Assembly: GCA_026545765.1 (NCBI GenBank)
Contig: CM048840.1
Location: 58,157,574-58,221,573 of the forward strand
Reading direction: 5' to 3'
DNA from: Plantago major
Taxonomy: Eukaryota > Streptophyta > Magnoliopsida > Lamiales > Plantaginaceae
DNA: 64,000 bases
Positions within the stretch are counted from its first letter, which is position 1, and each line of letters starts with the position of its first letter. The translations under genes were made by a program, and so were the position numbers. Below are positions 31,184 to 43,016 of this stretch, one piece after another. The notes below the pieces were generated by a model that worked only from the letters and a program-made list of their open reading frames with translations, was not told the origin of the DNA and searched no databases.

Positions 31184-32611
31184 TTGGTCCAGATAACGGC
31201 AAAGTAAAAGACTAGAGGGGAGAGAGGGGGGGGGGGGTGAATAGTCTTTTAAAACTTTTATCGATAAACAGTTCTCGAGAAACACAGGGTTTCGATACTT
31301 AAATTCAGAGCTTGAAGACTTTAAGATAGGTAGGTGCGAAACAATAAGTAAGTGTGTGTGTGCTTTCTTTGAAATGTAAATCTGAAGGTAAATAACACAG
31401 TAAGTATAGTGGTATCTGGAGGTGGCGTAATCCTCCAACTAATCCACTTCGGTCTTTCTGAGACCTAGAATTCACTAGAACAGATAATTGAGTTCACCTT
31501 ACAATAATCCTATTCTAAGATTCCTAAACAAATGGTTCCCAACGAAATGTCCCCCTGAGTTATTCCCCAGCTCCTTGAGCTAAGTACTTCCTCTACTCAG
31601 ATAACCTTGGAGTTATTCCTTGATTTCCCAAATCAAGTACTTCCTCTACTCCACGCCTTGATGGTGTTGGTTATAAGGTTTGTCAGAGAGGCTTCTAGTA
31701 TAACTTTTCAGTTATGTTTTCAGACAGCCTAATAGAACAAGAATACTTAATACACTTGTTCAGTGGATGACAGTCTGCTCTTTACTGACCCAAGTAATTG
31801 GTGTCCGTTCTGGAGAATGAGCTTCAGAAATGGTATCTGATAGTTCAACTCTTTCACGAATAACAATCTCTTGTTAAGGTTTAGGAAAAATTAGAACTAC
31901 TAGTGATTCTTCAAGCAACAGAAAGCTTTCAGAAAGGGTAGAAGAGTGCTTGAGAGAATACTTGGCTTGATGGTAAGTTTGCAAGGTAGAGCGTTCTAAG
32001 GTATGTTCTTCAAGCATCTGAGTGTGTGATATATATAGATAAATTTGAGAGGCGTTTTAATTGTATCCGTTGTGCTCTCTATCAAATTATATCCGTTTAT
32101 ATCTTGAACTATGTACTCAAAAGTCACTATCTCATTTTTCAGAGAGGACTGCTTTTTGCAGCATTTCTGCCGATGCATTTAATGCATAGTACTGTTCATT
32201 GTCCTTTAGTCTCAACGGATGCATGAGCCTTTCTGATGGCTTACATGCTCCATACTCATGATGTCATATGTCCAGAATCATATCCTGAAAGTAAGTTAAT
32301 ATACTTGATAAAGGATTAAGGACATAGTCTTTCTGAGTTAGACTAAACCTTTGTGTCTTCATAAACCTTGTGCAATCTTCAGTCTTCTAATCTTCAGAAA
32401 AGCTCCATTGCTAGGATTGATCTTCATGGTCTTCTTGAAATAAAAATTACACTCAGAGACCTATAATTCTAATACAAGATTTACTAGACTAATCATACTC
32501 AGTGATTTCCTCTTTTACAATGTTCAAGTGAACCAAGAGCACTTAATCACCTTTCTGGCTAAGATAAGAACATGTGATGAGTGATCAAAATACTAACAGA
32601 TATTCCTAACA
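31184..32611 (-). repeat. 5' LTR of Copia M
   Basis: 1428 bp, closely similar to the 3' LTR. It keeps a TATA-like site (TATATATA, 32030-32037) and a G-rich run at about 31217-31238. Confidence 0.9.
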
Positions 32612-32751
32612 GCAGCTAACTGTTAGATCAAGCATGACGAAAGACATTTTGGTTTGCAAGGCTTAAATGCCTAATCTAACAGTGATTTTGTCTAGAAGAT
32701 CATCAAACGTGATAGCAGGAATAGTAATTAATCTAAAAGGCACAAGTAGTC
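32612..32751 (-). repeat. 5' LTR of W, second part
   Basis: After the target duplication it resumes the W LTR where 17570 left off: GACGAAAGACATTTTGG, TTTGCAAGGCTTAAATGCC, AAAGGCACAAGTAGTC, matching 12241-12361. It is cut at 32751 by a Copia RT fragment; the remaining ~960 bp of the LTR are not present to the right. Confidence 0.9.
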
Positions 32752-32925
32752 AGAGAAACAAAGTCTGGAAACTAGTTCCATTTAGAGAAGGAATATCTGT
32801 GATTGGAACTAAATGGGTTTTCAGAAACAAGATGAATGAATCTGGTGAAATAACCAGAAACAAAGCAAGATTGGTTGCCAAGGGATTTACCCAGACTGAA
32901 GGCTTAGATTTTGATGAGTCATATG
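32752..32925 (+). pseudogene. 174-bp Copia RT fragment
   Basis: It encodes, without stops, [36 protein letters not shown] and [20 protein letters not shown], the RT start of the same Copia family (compare 43602-43770 and the minus strand at 26745-26575). Both ends are abrupt: LTR W on the left, chromovirus RT in the opposite orientation on the right. Confidence 0.9.
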
Positions 32926-33818
32926 ACAATGACAAACATATCGAGATATTCTGAAAATACCCTATTCATCAAATCCATGAAAGCTGCTGGAGCATTTGTC
33001 AGACCAAAAGGCATGACGAGGAACTCGTAATGGCCATATCTCGAACGAAAAGCTGTCTTAGGAACATCTTCCTCTCTCACGCGTAGCTGATGGTACCCTG
33101 ATCTGAGATCAATCTTTGAAAAGAACCCTGCACCTTGAAGTTGATCAAGTAATTCATCGATCCTTGGAAGAGGGTACTTATTTTTAATAGTTACCTTATT
33201 GATCTCATGGTAATCAATGCAGAGTCGCATCGTACCGTCCTTTTTCTTGACGAAGAGGATTGGAGCTCTCCAGGGCGAGAAACTCGGCCTTATGAACCCT
33301 TTGTCTAGCAAATCCTGAATTTGCACCTTAAGTTCTTTTAACTCTGCTGGAGCCATTCTGTACGGTGCTTTTGAAATTGGAGTTGTTCCTGTCACCAACT
33401 CTATTCCAAACTCAACTTCCCTTTCCGGAGGAACACCTTGAATATCTTCTGGAAAGACGTCAGGAAATTCTCGCACTACTGGAGTTTGGTCAAGTGATGG
33501 ATGTTGCTCATCCACTTTTGAGATAAATGCTAGGTATGCTTCACATCCTTTGCTAACTAGCTTCCGTGCCTTAACCGCAGATATCACGAGAGTTCCCCAC
33601 TTGGATGAAATACTCTGATATGAGAGATGTGGTAATCCCTCAGAACAAAAAACCACCTTTCGATTCCGACAGTCAATCAATGCATGATGCTTGAAAAGCC
33701 AATCCATGCCTAAGATGACATCAAAGTCTTTCATTTCCAACATGATGAGGTTTGCATCGAGTTCTTTACCTTCAATACTTATTGGACAATCCTGAAGAAC
33801 TTCAGATGATGTTAACAC
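32926..33818 (-). pseudogene. Protease end and reverse transcriptase (partial) of chromovirus
   Basis: [20 protein letters not shown] is the second protease landmark. RT follows: [104 protein letters not shown] and [20 protein letters not shown]. It ends at DMFVIV, just before the expected catalytic F-x-DD, so the active-site pair is lost. Confidence 0.92.
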
Positions 33819-33990
33819 TTCCCAGATGGAGTCGATATGTGGTAATTCTCATTCGTGAGACGAGGATGATCAACTAGTTGTTTAGCAAAAAAGGGTTTCA
33901 CAAAAGAGTGTGATGCTCCAGAATCAAATAAAACAAAGGCTAAAAGACCATACACAGGAAGATTTCCGATCACAACATCATGCATAAACA
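33819..33990 (-). pseudogene. Protease active-site region of chromovirus
   Basis: On the minus strand around 33940-33890 the translation reads FVLFDSGASHSFVKPFFA, the DSGA active site. A frame break near 33815 separates it from the rest of the protease. Confidence 0.8.
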
Positions 33991-33996
33991 TTTAAA

Positions 33997-35013
33997 TCAC
34001 ATAATACAACACATAGTAGACAATTTAAACATATAGAATAAACGAGGCGCTGAACAAGAAAGGGAAGAAGTACCGGTGACTACGTTAGCTGATTCCTTCG
34101 CTTCATCAAAAGTCATCCTGTAAACTCGAGCTGCAGTTCCTTTATTCTTATCTGGGCAATAAGTCATAATATGTCCTGGCTTCTTGCAATGGTAGCAGAC
34201 AGTCGTCCCTTTCAGGCACTTTCCTCCATGTGCTTTCTTACATGTATCACAAACTGGCTTCTTCGCAGAAGTTGGTCCCTGCTGTGTTGGTGGATGCTTT
34301 CTTTTCTGACCACCTCCTTGTCCAAAAGATTGGTTCCCTGCTCTAGGTTTCATTGACTGAATAGGCATTGCAGCTGCAGCACACTGCTGACGTACCTTCT
34401 CGATTAGCATAGCTTTAGCCACAACTTGTTGCATCGTGGGGAACTGATCGGCACAAAGTAATAGACGAATCTCCGGTAGGAGTCCCTCTTCAAAGCGTCT
34501 TGCCTTCTCAACCTCATTAGAGATCAAGTTACGAGCAAATCGGGCTAGCGCAATGAACTTTGCTTCATACTCGACCACAGAAAGATTACCCTGAGTTAAA
34601 TTCATAAACTCACGTTCCTTCTCCCTCCTCACACTCAAAGGGAAATATTTTTCATAAAATAACTCCTCGAATCTCTCCCAAGTGATTGCCGCATTACCTT
34701 CTTGATGTTCAATTAGCTGCCACCAATGTAAGGCACTATCCTTCAACCTAAAAGCAGAAAAGCTCACCTTATCTGCTTCACTAGGATGACAAACTGAAAA
34801 AACCTTCTTGATTTCCTTGAGCCAACTTTCTGCCTTCATGGGATCAGTGGTTCCATGAAAAGCTGGGGGAGACAGCTTCAAAAACTCAGCAAGATGATTC
34901 CTGTCGTTCTCTCTACGATTCTGGGTAGCCTGGATCAATGCTTCCGTCATTGCTTCCACGGTCAAAGGTGTAGCAGCCTGGTTCGTGATACCGTTACGTC
35001 CATTGCGACTCAT
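33997..35013 (-). pseudogene. gag of chromovirus
   Basis: The start MSRNGRNGITNQ at 35013 fits the family better than the upstream ATG at 35061. The gag domain reads FLKLSPPAFHGTTDPMKAES, WLKEIKKVF, FSAFRLKDSALHWWQ, FEELFYEKYFPLSVRREKE, EFMNLTQGNLSVVEYEAKF and LARFARNLI. A CCHC knuckle CYHCKKPGHIMTYC follows a CDTCKKAHGGKC motif. The frame is open for about 339 residues and may be intact, but the pol that follows is broken. Confidence 0.9.
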
Positions 35014-35271
35014 TATCGTAAGCTGGATCACACATCCACCAATTTCAAGAACATAAGACATTATACTTGGTAAGGTGCCTAAACATGTAACTCATCATAA
35101 TCATAAAATCATCACTTATAAACATATAAAGACTTACCGAAGTGGAAGGAGTCGATCGAGCCTGATTCAGTACTTACAATTCATATATACATTATACATC
35201 AACTTTTTCTTATGAAAACATCTATTTTATCTTGTCGAAAAAGTAACCCAAAGTATCGTGTTTAAAACCTT

Positions 35272-35285
35272 GGGCTTTGATACCA
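35272..35285 (-). other. Primer binding site of chromovirus
   Basis: The minus strand reads TGGTATCAAAGCCC, a TGGTATCAGAGC-type initiator tRNA-Met site, four bases from the LTR end. Confidence 0.8.
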
Positions 35286-35288
35286 AAC

Positions 35289-37290
35289 TGTAGCGCCCTG
35301 TTAATTTTTAATATAAAATACACGGGGATTCCGACAATAAATGCTATTTTCAAAAAGGGCAGCTAAAAAAAAAAAAAAAATTTCTAGGACAATATAAATG
35401 TAGTCAAAATTCAGTGAACTTGAAAAGAATGAAAATCATTTTCAACGGAAGTCTTAAAACCAACATGTCTATGCGCAAACCGCGCTTAAATAAAAAAGAA
35501 ATAAATAAAGAATCAATGTTCGATCATAAGTGTACTGAATCAGCTTCAATCTTGATCCCCATCCACTCCAGCTTGTTCATCACCTAAGGTTCAATAGGGC
35601 AAGGGTGAGTACCTACTTGTACTCGCAAGCAAGCCAAACTAACATGTAATACATAGCACAAATATTCCTTACATTTGCATCATTCACAAGGTAAAATCAA
35701 TAAATAAAAAGAAGGCCATGGAGTACCAATTCTCCGTTCTTTTACTTCTAGAATTCACTAGCTTAAACATTTGACTTGAGTTTCTTTTCTTTGTCACTCA
35801 TTAAGATCATTCTTTTGATTCAAGCTCTTTCCTTATCTTTAGCTAGAATAGCATTCTTTCTTTTAAGGTGCCTAGGTAAGCTTCGCCTCATATTGGTATA
35901 CGTGCATGCTCACCGTAGCAACATGCGTAAAATGCCTCGGCTCTCATGTGTATACTCACCGTAGCAGTATACGTAAAACGCATCGGCTTTCGCCTCTGCT
36001 CTCTTGTGTATGCTCACCGTAGCAACATACGTAATACGCCTTGGCTCAATCATTAGGGTGTATATCCAATAGAGACACCTAGGCATCCTTTCTTTCATTC
36101 TTTACTTTTATTCATTCATCCATGTAACTTTTGAGAAAGTATCTTACATTTTTCTTAATATTGAGGAACATACTAAATACAAGCTAGGAAGCTTGTATAG
36201 TCATTCAATTCTGTTTTTAAGCAAGCATATTCGCTTCAATTAATTTCATATTTAATAGTTACAAAAAAAAGAAGTAACTCAAACCAAAATCTCAAAATTC
36301 AAGTATGGGAGCTAGTCTGCGTACATAATTGCTACTCAACAACAAGATGAGTTAAACTAAAGGACACACATGGACAACCAAGATTAACTAAACTAAGTAG
36401 TTAATTAATGACTCAGTTAACATCAGTCTACTACTTGCTGCATACCCTGATAAAACAATAATCCTGTAACTGCATTTATTTTATAATTGTTGACTCCATC
36501 AGGTGCAAGATTAGTACTACTAAAACAAAATATACTCCAAGGCAATCTGGAAGAAAAAGAAAACCAGTGATTATCATCTACCTCCAATTCCTTAATGAAT
36601 TACAAGGTAATTGATCGTAGAACTTTTCAACTCAAGCACTAGAAGAATTGTCACCATAACCAATTACAATTAACTAGCAACCAACTAATAGTATAATGGA
36701 GAGCAGTCAAATAATAGCTTATGTACCAGAGAAACTAATTACTTTACCACAATAGCTCCAACACATTAACAATACAAACCCCATATAACTTATTTGAAAC
36801 ATAAAGGTACTAATCCTTCCCAGCACAGTAACAATTACTAGGCAAAAATGACAACATCAAATCTATCTTATTAAACTACACAGTAACGACTTCAGCAGAT
36901 GGTCGTTTACCAGAAGCTCATAATCATTCCAAGACCATAATTTACACAAAATTAAGCCCTGGCATGTGATTTCTAACATATATAACAACGAAATTCATCA
37001 AGCTTCACTTGCCAGGAAGAAGAAGAATCAAGGAAAGACAGTAAAGGATGGAGAATGATCTAATTTCTTGGTTTCTTCTTTGCAGCAGAATCCCCTCTTT
37101 TCTTCCCAGCTTCTAACGCTTTCTTCCTCAGTTTGTTGGAAAAACTACTTTTCTTATTCAATTAGGTTTAGCTAAAAGAATGGGCCATGTCTTAAAAGAG
37201 GAATTAGGCTTTTTAAGTAGTTCTTTCTATACTTGGCCCTGTTCGTCTAAAATCGCTTTAATTCGATTAATCAAAATCCGGGTCGTTACA
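35289..37290 (-). repeat. 5' LTR of chromovirus
   Basis: 2002 bp, TGTAACGACCCGG...GGCGCTACA on the minus strand. It contains a three-unit repeat at 35896-36050. Short open frames within it show no family resemblance and are not genes. Confidence 0.85.
35896..36050. repeat. Three-unit tandem repeat in chromovirus LTR
   Basis: The core CTCACCGTAGCA occurs at about 35909, 35955 and 36013, flanked each time by GTATAC/GCATGC-type inverted halves (for example GTATAC...GTATAC) and followed by CGCCTYGGCT-like sequence. Confidence 0.75.
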
Positions 37291-37436
37291 AGACTCGACC
37301 AAACTCTAAGCAAATAAGCACAAAGGAATTAAACTACCAAGTTACCGAGCCAACAATGCTAACATTAAACCCAAAAGATGCAAACGCTTAAAAATCCTTC
37401 TAACGTTGGTAGAAAACAAAGAAAAATTCAAACAAG
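37291..37436 (-). mobile_element. Element X, 3' noncoding fragment
   Basis: It matches W near 13400-13490 (AGTTACCGAGCC / AGCTACCGAGTC). It ends in acaag (37432-37436), the target duplication of Copia P; the same region resumes at 52046. Confidence 0.75.
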
Positions 37437-39070
37437 TGTTAGGAATATCTATTTAGATTTTGATCAGCAACCGAATGACTAATCTTAGCTCAGAAAGGTG
37501 CTTAGTACTCTTGGTTCACTTGAACACTGTAAAAGAAGAAAATCAGTAAGCATGTTAGTCTAGCAAATCTTGTATAGGATGTTAGGTCTCTGAATGTAAT
37601 TTTTATATCTTTAAAGAAGACCACGAAGAAGGCATCCGGCAGAAGAGTTCAACAAATTTGAAGATTTGAAGACTGCACAAGATTGTTGAAGACGAAGGAA
37701 ATTGGTCTCATCAGATACCCATGTCCAGATATCTTGAAGAAACAAGTGTTTTTCAATAAACAAGTTTCGCAAAAGATAGCTGAGAACATAAGGTTTCTGA
37801 ACGAGGAAAAGTGCCCACAAATACCTACACTCAGATACCTTGGACAAAACCTTGTTTCAAGGAAACAATGCTTTGATAAAGTATCTAGAGATGTAAGAGT
37901 ATCTTGAAAAGGACATGCAATGCTTCAGAAAGCGTGCATAGTTCCGTTGGCACTGCAGGACAAAAATAGTGCAAGTGCAATAAATGCGCAGACAGAGACA
38001 TCTCAACAAAAGAGGAAATCTCTGAAAAGAGACAATGTCTTCGGCAATACTATTTTCAGACATCAATAGTTTGAATTTGAATTGAGCCTAACGGATACTA
38101 TTCAAACGGCTTCAAATTCAACTATAAATATCAACACTTAGAATGCTTGAAAAGACACCTTGACCTTACACTGAAAATACCAAGCTTCTCTGATAATACA
38201 ACTAGTGTTATCTTTCTCTCAAGCATACAAGCCTTCTGCCTACTTACTCTTTAGCTTATAGTTGTGACTAAGCTCTTAAATCCTAAGTAGCACGAATGTT
38301 CTAAGTGTCCTAATCCTTAACAAGACTTGCTATCTATGAAGGAGTTGAATCAAAACATCAAGTATCTGAGTTTCATTCTCCAGAACATTTAACATAGACT
38401 TGGGTCAGTAAAGAACATATCATCACACTTTGTGAAGTTTGTTAAGTGATCTTTGTTCTATAGAGTATTTCTACATAACTGAAAAAGTTATTAAGACTAC
38501 TCGCCTGACAAACCATCAAAACCAACACCTTAAACGTCGTGGAGTACAGGAAGTACTTAGTTTGGGAAACTAAGGAATAACTTCAAGGTTACTAAGCATA
38601 GGAAGTACTTAGTTTGGGAAACTAAGGAACAACTCAAAGGTTTCTGAGTATAGGAAGTACTTAGCTGGGAGCCGGGGAATAAATCAGGGGGAACACTTGG
38701 TTGGGAACCAAGTATATTTAGGAATCGAGAGAAGATATTTGTAAGGTGAACTCAATTATCTGGCTTAGTGGATTCTAGGTTTGAGAAAGGCCGAAGTTGA
38801 TTAGTTGAAGGATTACGCCACCTTCAGATACCACTATAATTTCATGTGTTATTTACTTACTGCATTTACGTTGCTTTAGTCATCTTGTTAAGTACTTACA
38901 CACTTTTACTCTACTGAACGTGCACTTATCACAAAAAGTCTTCCGCTCTTTGAAATTAAGTTTCAGATATCTTCACAGATATTTGAGAAATTGTGTTTAT
39001 CGACAAAAGTTGTAAAAGACTATTCACCCCCCCCCCCTAGTCTTTTCCTTTGCCGTTATCTGGACCAACA
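37437..39070 (+). repeat. 5' LTR of Copia P
   Basis: 1634 bp, TGTTAGGAATATC...CTGGACCAACA. A TATA-like site, ACTATAAATA, lies at 38121-38130. A run of C (about 39027-39038) lies near the 3' end, the complement of the G run in M. Confidence 0.9.
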
Positions 39071-39072
39071 AG

Positions 39073-39087
39073 TGGTATCAGAGCAGG
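39073..39087 (+). other. Primer binding site of Copia P
   Basis: TGGTATCAGAGCAGG, two bases after the LTR, is identical to that of M. Confidence 0.9.
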
Positions 39088-39188
39088 AGGTTCCCAAGCC
39101 TTCTACACTGAACCTAGATCCCAGATAAGTGCCCACTAACTGCTTTTCACCTACACTTGATTTGTTTGTTTAGTGTGATTGCTGCAGG

Positions 39189-41694
39189 ATGTCTTTAAGT
39201 GACGCTCCAATTATCAAGCCAGAGAACTATGAGAAATGGAAGAACAACATGATGTCCACCTAGAAGCCATCAGTGACGAAATGATCGACGTGATAAAGAA
39301 TGGCCCCATAGTCATTCAACAACTAGAGCAGGTCATGAGAACCAAGTGATGGCTCCTTACAGACAGATGCGTCAACTAGTGGAAGACCTACCAGTCAAGT
39401 TGTTTATAAGCCAAAGCCCAGAGAGCTCTGGACATCGGAAGATGCCAAGAGAAATCGACTGGATGGTCAGGCTCGTAATATCATCATACGTTCCACTCCA
39501 GAGCACATACAGTGTAAACTGTGTGGTGCAAAAACGGCGAAAGTGTCCTGGCAACTGATTGAATAAATCTGTGCCAGCACTGAGAAAACAAAGGAAAATA
39601 TGTTCAAAGTTTTGAAGCTCAAATTCCAAAACATTAAACATGGTCCCACAAAGACTCTTGAAGAACTAGATTTTCGGTTTACAACACTGATGAGTGAAAT
39701 GGCTGCACTAGGTGAAAGTGAGAGATACTCTAACTATGGAAAGGTTAAGACTATCGTGAGAAGCTTGAATCAAAACTAGGAACATACCCAGTACTTTTAT
39801 TTCAACCAAGGAATGCCAAATATCACTCCAGTAGAACTCTTTTCTCACTTAGCTACTGTCAACTATGAAACTACTCAGAGAGGACAAATGATTGCTGAGA
39901 AAGTTCACAATGTTGCTTTAGTAACACAAGGTACTTCTGAAAAGAAGGATACCAAAGAAATGAATGAGGAGGATGCTCTTGTTGTGAATAAAATGAGAAA
40001 ATATATCAGTCAGGAGATTGAGAGAAGAAAAGGCAAAGAGAAGCTGAAAAAGCATCTAGGCTCAAACTATCACCAGTACAAAAATATGCAGCTATCAAGC
40101 TCGCTGAACAAGCCAGCTCAGCAAGCATCTAGTACTGAGGAAGCAGAAATCGAAAACGATTTATGTTTCTATTGTCAAAAACCTGGTCATTTCAAAAGAG
40201 ACTGCCATGTTTTCAATAAGCTAAAGACAGGTGACAAGAAAGATAAAAGAAACTTCAAGGGAGGTCAGAGAGCTATGCTCACTGAAGAAAGGAAAAAGAT
40301 TCAAATCCAACTGGATGCTCTTGATATTGAGTCAGAATCAGAGGAAGAAGACTCAGATGACTCCAAACTACCTTCACCAGAATTATGTGGTATCACTCAT
40401 GAATTGGTTGACTTTGGACAAAAGAAAAGGGATTATGTGGGGTTGCTGAGGAGATCTATCCAGATTGCTCCAACATTGAACCTTGCCTAATGGCTGACAA
40501 GGTAACCAATATTTCTCAATTCATAAACTATGAAAATGATGAGGAAGGAATCGTAGATTTAGAATATCTCAGAAGAGAACTTGATCTCTACAAAAGATAA
40601 TTTCAAATGATCCGAGCTAGAGCCGAAATTTTTGAAGAAGAAAAGAATTCTCTTGAAAAGGAAAATTCACAATTACTCAAGATATCTGAGAAAAAGGATG
40701 CCGAAAATGCATTTCTCAAAGCATAGATATCTGAGACGGAGAAGTCACACAGAAAGGCAATGGAAATACTCCAAAAGGAATATAAAGATCTTCTTTCTAA
40801 AAATGAGGAACTCAAAAAGAAAGAACTATCTTTTCAATCCTATGCCAAAGCTAGTGACACTCTTACTGAAGTACACTCTTATTTAAGAGATCCTTCAGAA
40901 AATGGAGGACTTGGGCTGGACACAGAAACAAATAGTTCTACCACTTTGATTAAGAATGATGAAAGAATAACATTTGTCAGTACTCAGCAAGACGGTTCCC
41001 AAACAACCTATAGCATTAGTCAGAAAGCTAATGTTGTTGACAAAGGAAAGGTAGTTGTAACCAAACCTTTGTGGGAAAACAAGTCCAAAAGAAAACTGTT
41101 GGCAACATTTCTGTAAAGAAACATAACACTGAAAAGTGTAATCACCCACAGTGCTATGTTTCTCATAAAGGAAAAATTGCGGGAGCAGGCAAATTTTCCA
41201 ACATCACATTTTCTGGAAAGAAAGACGCTCGAGAGACTAGCAAAGCTGCTGAGAAGAGAACTCAGATAGGACCAGGTGCTCGAAATGGCATTGGCTATAA
41301 AGCCATCGGGAAACAACTTGCTCGTGAGTATAAACAAGAGCAAGAACGATGGATAAAAGCCAGAATTGCGCATAGCAATCATCAGAAGTGGAAGAAAGAA
41401 CAGGCTACGACCACTCTAAATGCCAGGGCTAGAAGAAATCTGGCAAGGAAAGCTAAGTTCGCTGAAAAGCAGACTCAGCAATCTGACAGGTATCTGAAAG
41501 CACCACGAGGAGCACCAAGGAACACACCAAAAAGGAAAATAATTCTTAATAATGAAAGTACTACTCATTTACATAGATTTCCTCCTTATGTTCCTACTAG
41601 ACAAAAGCATGTTCCTAAGAAATATATACAAAAATGGATTCCTACTAGAAGATTGTTTAGTCCAGATGGTTCCATTATTGAAATGAGAACTTAA
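39189..41694 (+). pseudogene. gag of Copia P
   Basis: It starts MSLSDAPIIKPENYEKWKN at 39189, but the first 600 bp are full of frameshifts and stops. From 39813 it is readable: MPNITPVELFSHLATVNYET, the zinc knuckle FYCQKPGHFKRDC (about 40167-40206), the acidic segment, breaks at about 40425 and 40600-40760, KKELSFQSYAKASDTLTEVH, and the basic C-terminus ARNGIGYKAIGKQLAREY to the stop at 41694. It is collinear with gag of M and the fragment at 1581-2898. Confidence 0.88.
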
Positions 41695-41712
41695 ACTCCT
41701 ATTTCCTGTTTT

Positions 41713-43016
41713 GTGCAGAACACTCCAAGGAAGAATCCAACATGGCATTTTGATAGTGGATGTGGGAAGCACATGACTGGAGAAAAAGCAAATCTGGTCA
41801 ACTACAAAGTTTGCAATACTAGACCAGATATCAGATTTGCTGGAGGAGAAATAAATCCAACTGTAGGGCATGGAGATCTGAAATTGGGAGCCTTTACAAT
41901 CTCCGGGGTACTTCATGTAAAGGGACTGAAATATAATCTCCTAAGCATGAGTCAATTTGCTGACACGGGGTTCTCAGCAAAGATCAAATCAAAATTTTGC
42001 AAACTGATTGACAATGAGTCAAAGCAGATAGTGTTGGTTGCTAGGCGGAAAGGAAGTCTTTATGTTGCTGACTGGGCATCTGCCACAACTGAAGAATGTC
42101 TCATGGTGAGTCAATCTGGCCACACTGAAGAAAATTGGCTATGGCATAAAAGAATGAGTCACTTGAACTTCAAATTTCTGAACAAGCTAGCCAAGAAAGA
42201 ATTGGTGGTTGGTTTACCCAAAATGGCATATAGAAAAGATGGTATATGCTCAGCTTGCCAAATGGGGAAACAATCCAAAACATCTTTCAAGTCTAAAACT
42301 AGACACTCCAATGAAAGGCCACTGCAAATGTTACATATGTAACTAGCTATGCAGGAAAGAAGTATGGTCTGGTTGTTTTTCATGATTACTCAAGATTCAT
42401 TTGGGTTGTATTTCTCAAACAAAAATCTGATGCAAGGGTTGAAATACCCAACTTGCTGAATAAGCTTGAAGTCATGAAAAATGACAAGGTATCTGTAATC
42501 AGAACAGACAATGGTACTGAGTTTGTGAACTAGTACATAAAATAGTTTTGGACCTGCAAAGGTATACAATATCAACTATCTTCAGTAAGGACACCACAGG
42601 AAAATGGTGTTGTTTAAAGGAAGAATAAGTCCCTCAAGGAAGAAGCAAGAACAATGCTTGCTGACATTGAAATAAGTGAAATCTATTGGGTTGAAGTTGT
42701 TAACATAGCCTGCTACACTCAAAATAGATGTTTGATTAACAAACACCATGACAAAACTCCTTATGAACTTTTGATTGGTAGACCCCCTAGTTTCAAACAT
42801 CTAAGGGTGTTTGGTTTCAGATGTTTTGTTCTTAACAATGGAAAAGAATACTTGAGAACATTTCAACAAAAAGCAGATGAAGGAGTCTTTCTTGGTTATT
42901 CCCTGAATAGCAATGCCTACAGAATCTACAACAAAAGAACGCAAAAGATTGAAGAATCTGTTCATGTAGTTTTATATGAAGGAAACAAGAAAGTACCATT
43001 GAATGAAGAACTCTGA
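41713..43016 (+). pseudogene. Protease and integrase of Copia P
   Basis: The protease active site FDSGCGKHMTGEKAN lies near 41750. The frame runs on through LHVKGLKYNLLSMSQFAD into the pre-integrase HHCC region (HTEENWLWHKRMSHLNF, CSACQMGKQ) without the stop seen in M. The integrase core is broken by frameshifts and stops at about 42340-42620 (RTDNGTEFVN still readable near 42505). The C-terminal part resumes at 42654 ([17 protein letters not shown]). Confidence 0.88.

Larger units (their letters stand above)
17571..32611 (-). mobile_element. SIRE-like Copia element M (full length, 15.0 kb)
   Basis: A complete minus-strand element: LTRs 17571-18842 and 31184-32611 (TGTTGGTCC...CCTAACA on plus), iMet-type primer site, polypurine tract, gag, protease, integrase, RT, RNase H and a downstream extra gene. 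Target duplication gcaac/gcagc has one change. The pol order PR-IN-RT-RH identifies Copia. The [12 protein letters not shown] motif ahead of RT, LTRs over 1.2 kb and the extra 3' gene are consistent with the SIRE/Maximus lineage. Several stops and frameshifts make it non-coding as it stands. Confidence 0.92.
32926..37290 (-). mobile_element. Chromovirus-like Gypsy element, 3'-truncated
   Basis: Minus strand: 5' LTR 35289-37290, iMet-type primer site, gag 35013-33997, protease and RT to 32926, where it stops in the middle of RT. RNase H, integrase, chromodomain and 3' LTR are missing. LTR ends TGTAACGACCCGG...GGCGCTACA and the gag/PR layout resemble the Tekay/Del group; the chromodomain cannot be checked. 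Confidence 0.85.

Noticed and set aside
31217..31238. G-rich run in Copia LTRs as a G-quadruplex
   Set aside because: Essentially one long homopolymer of variable length; conserved in position but better explained as slippage near the U5 end.
35776..36098. Short open frames in the chromovirus LTR
   Set aside because: They overlap tandem repeats in an LTR and resemble no protein family.
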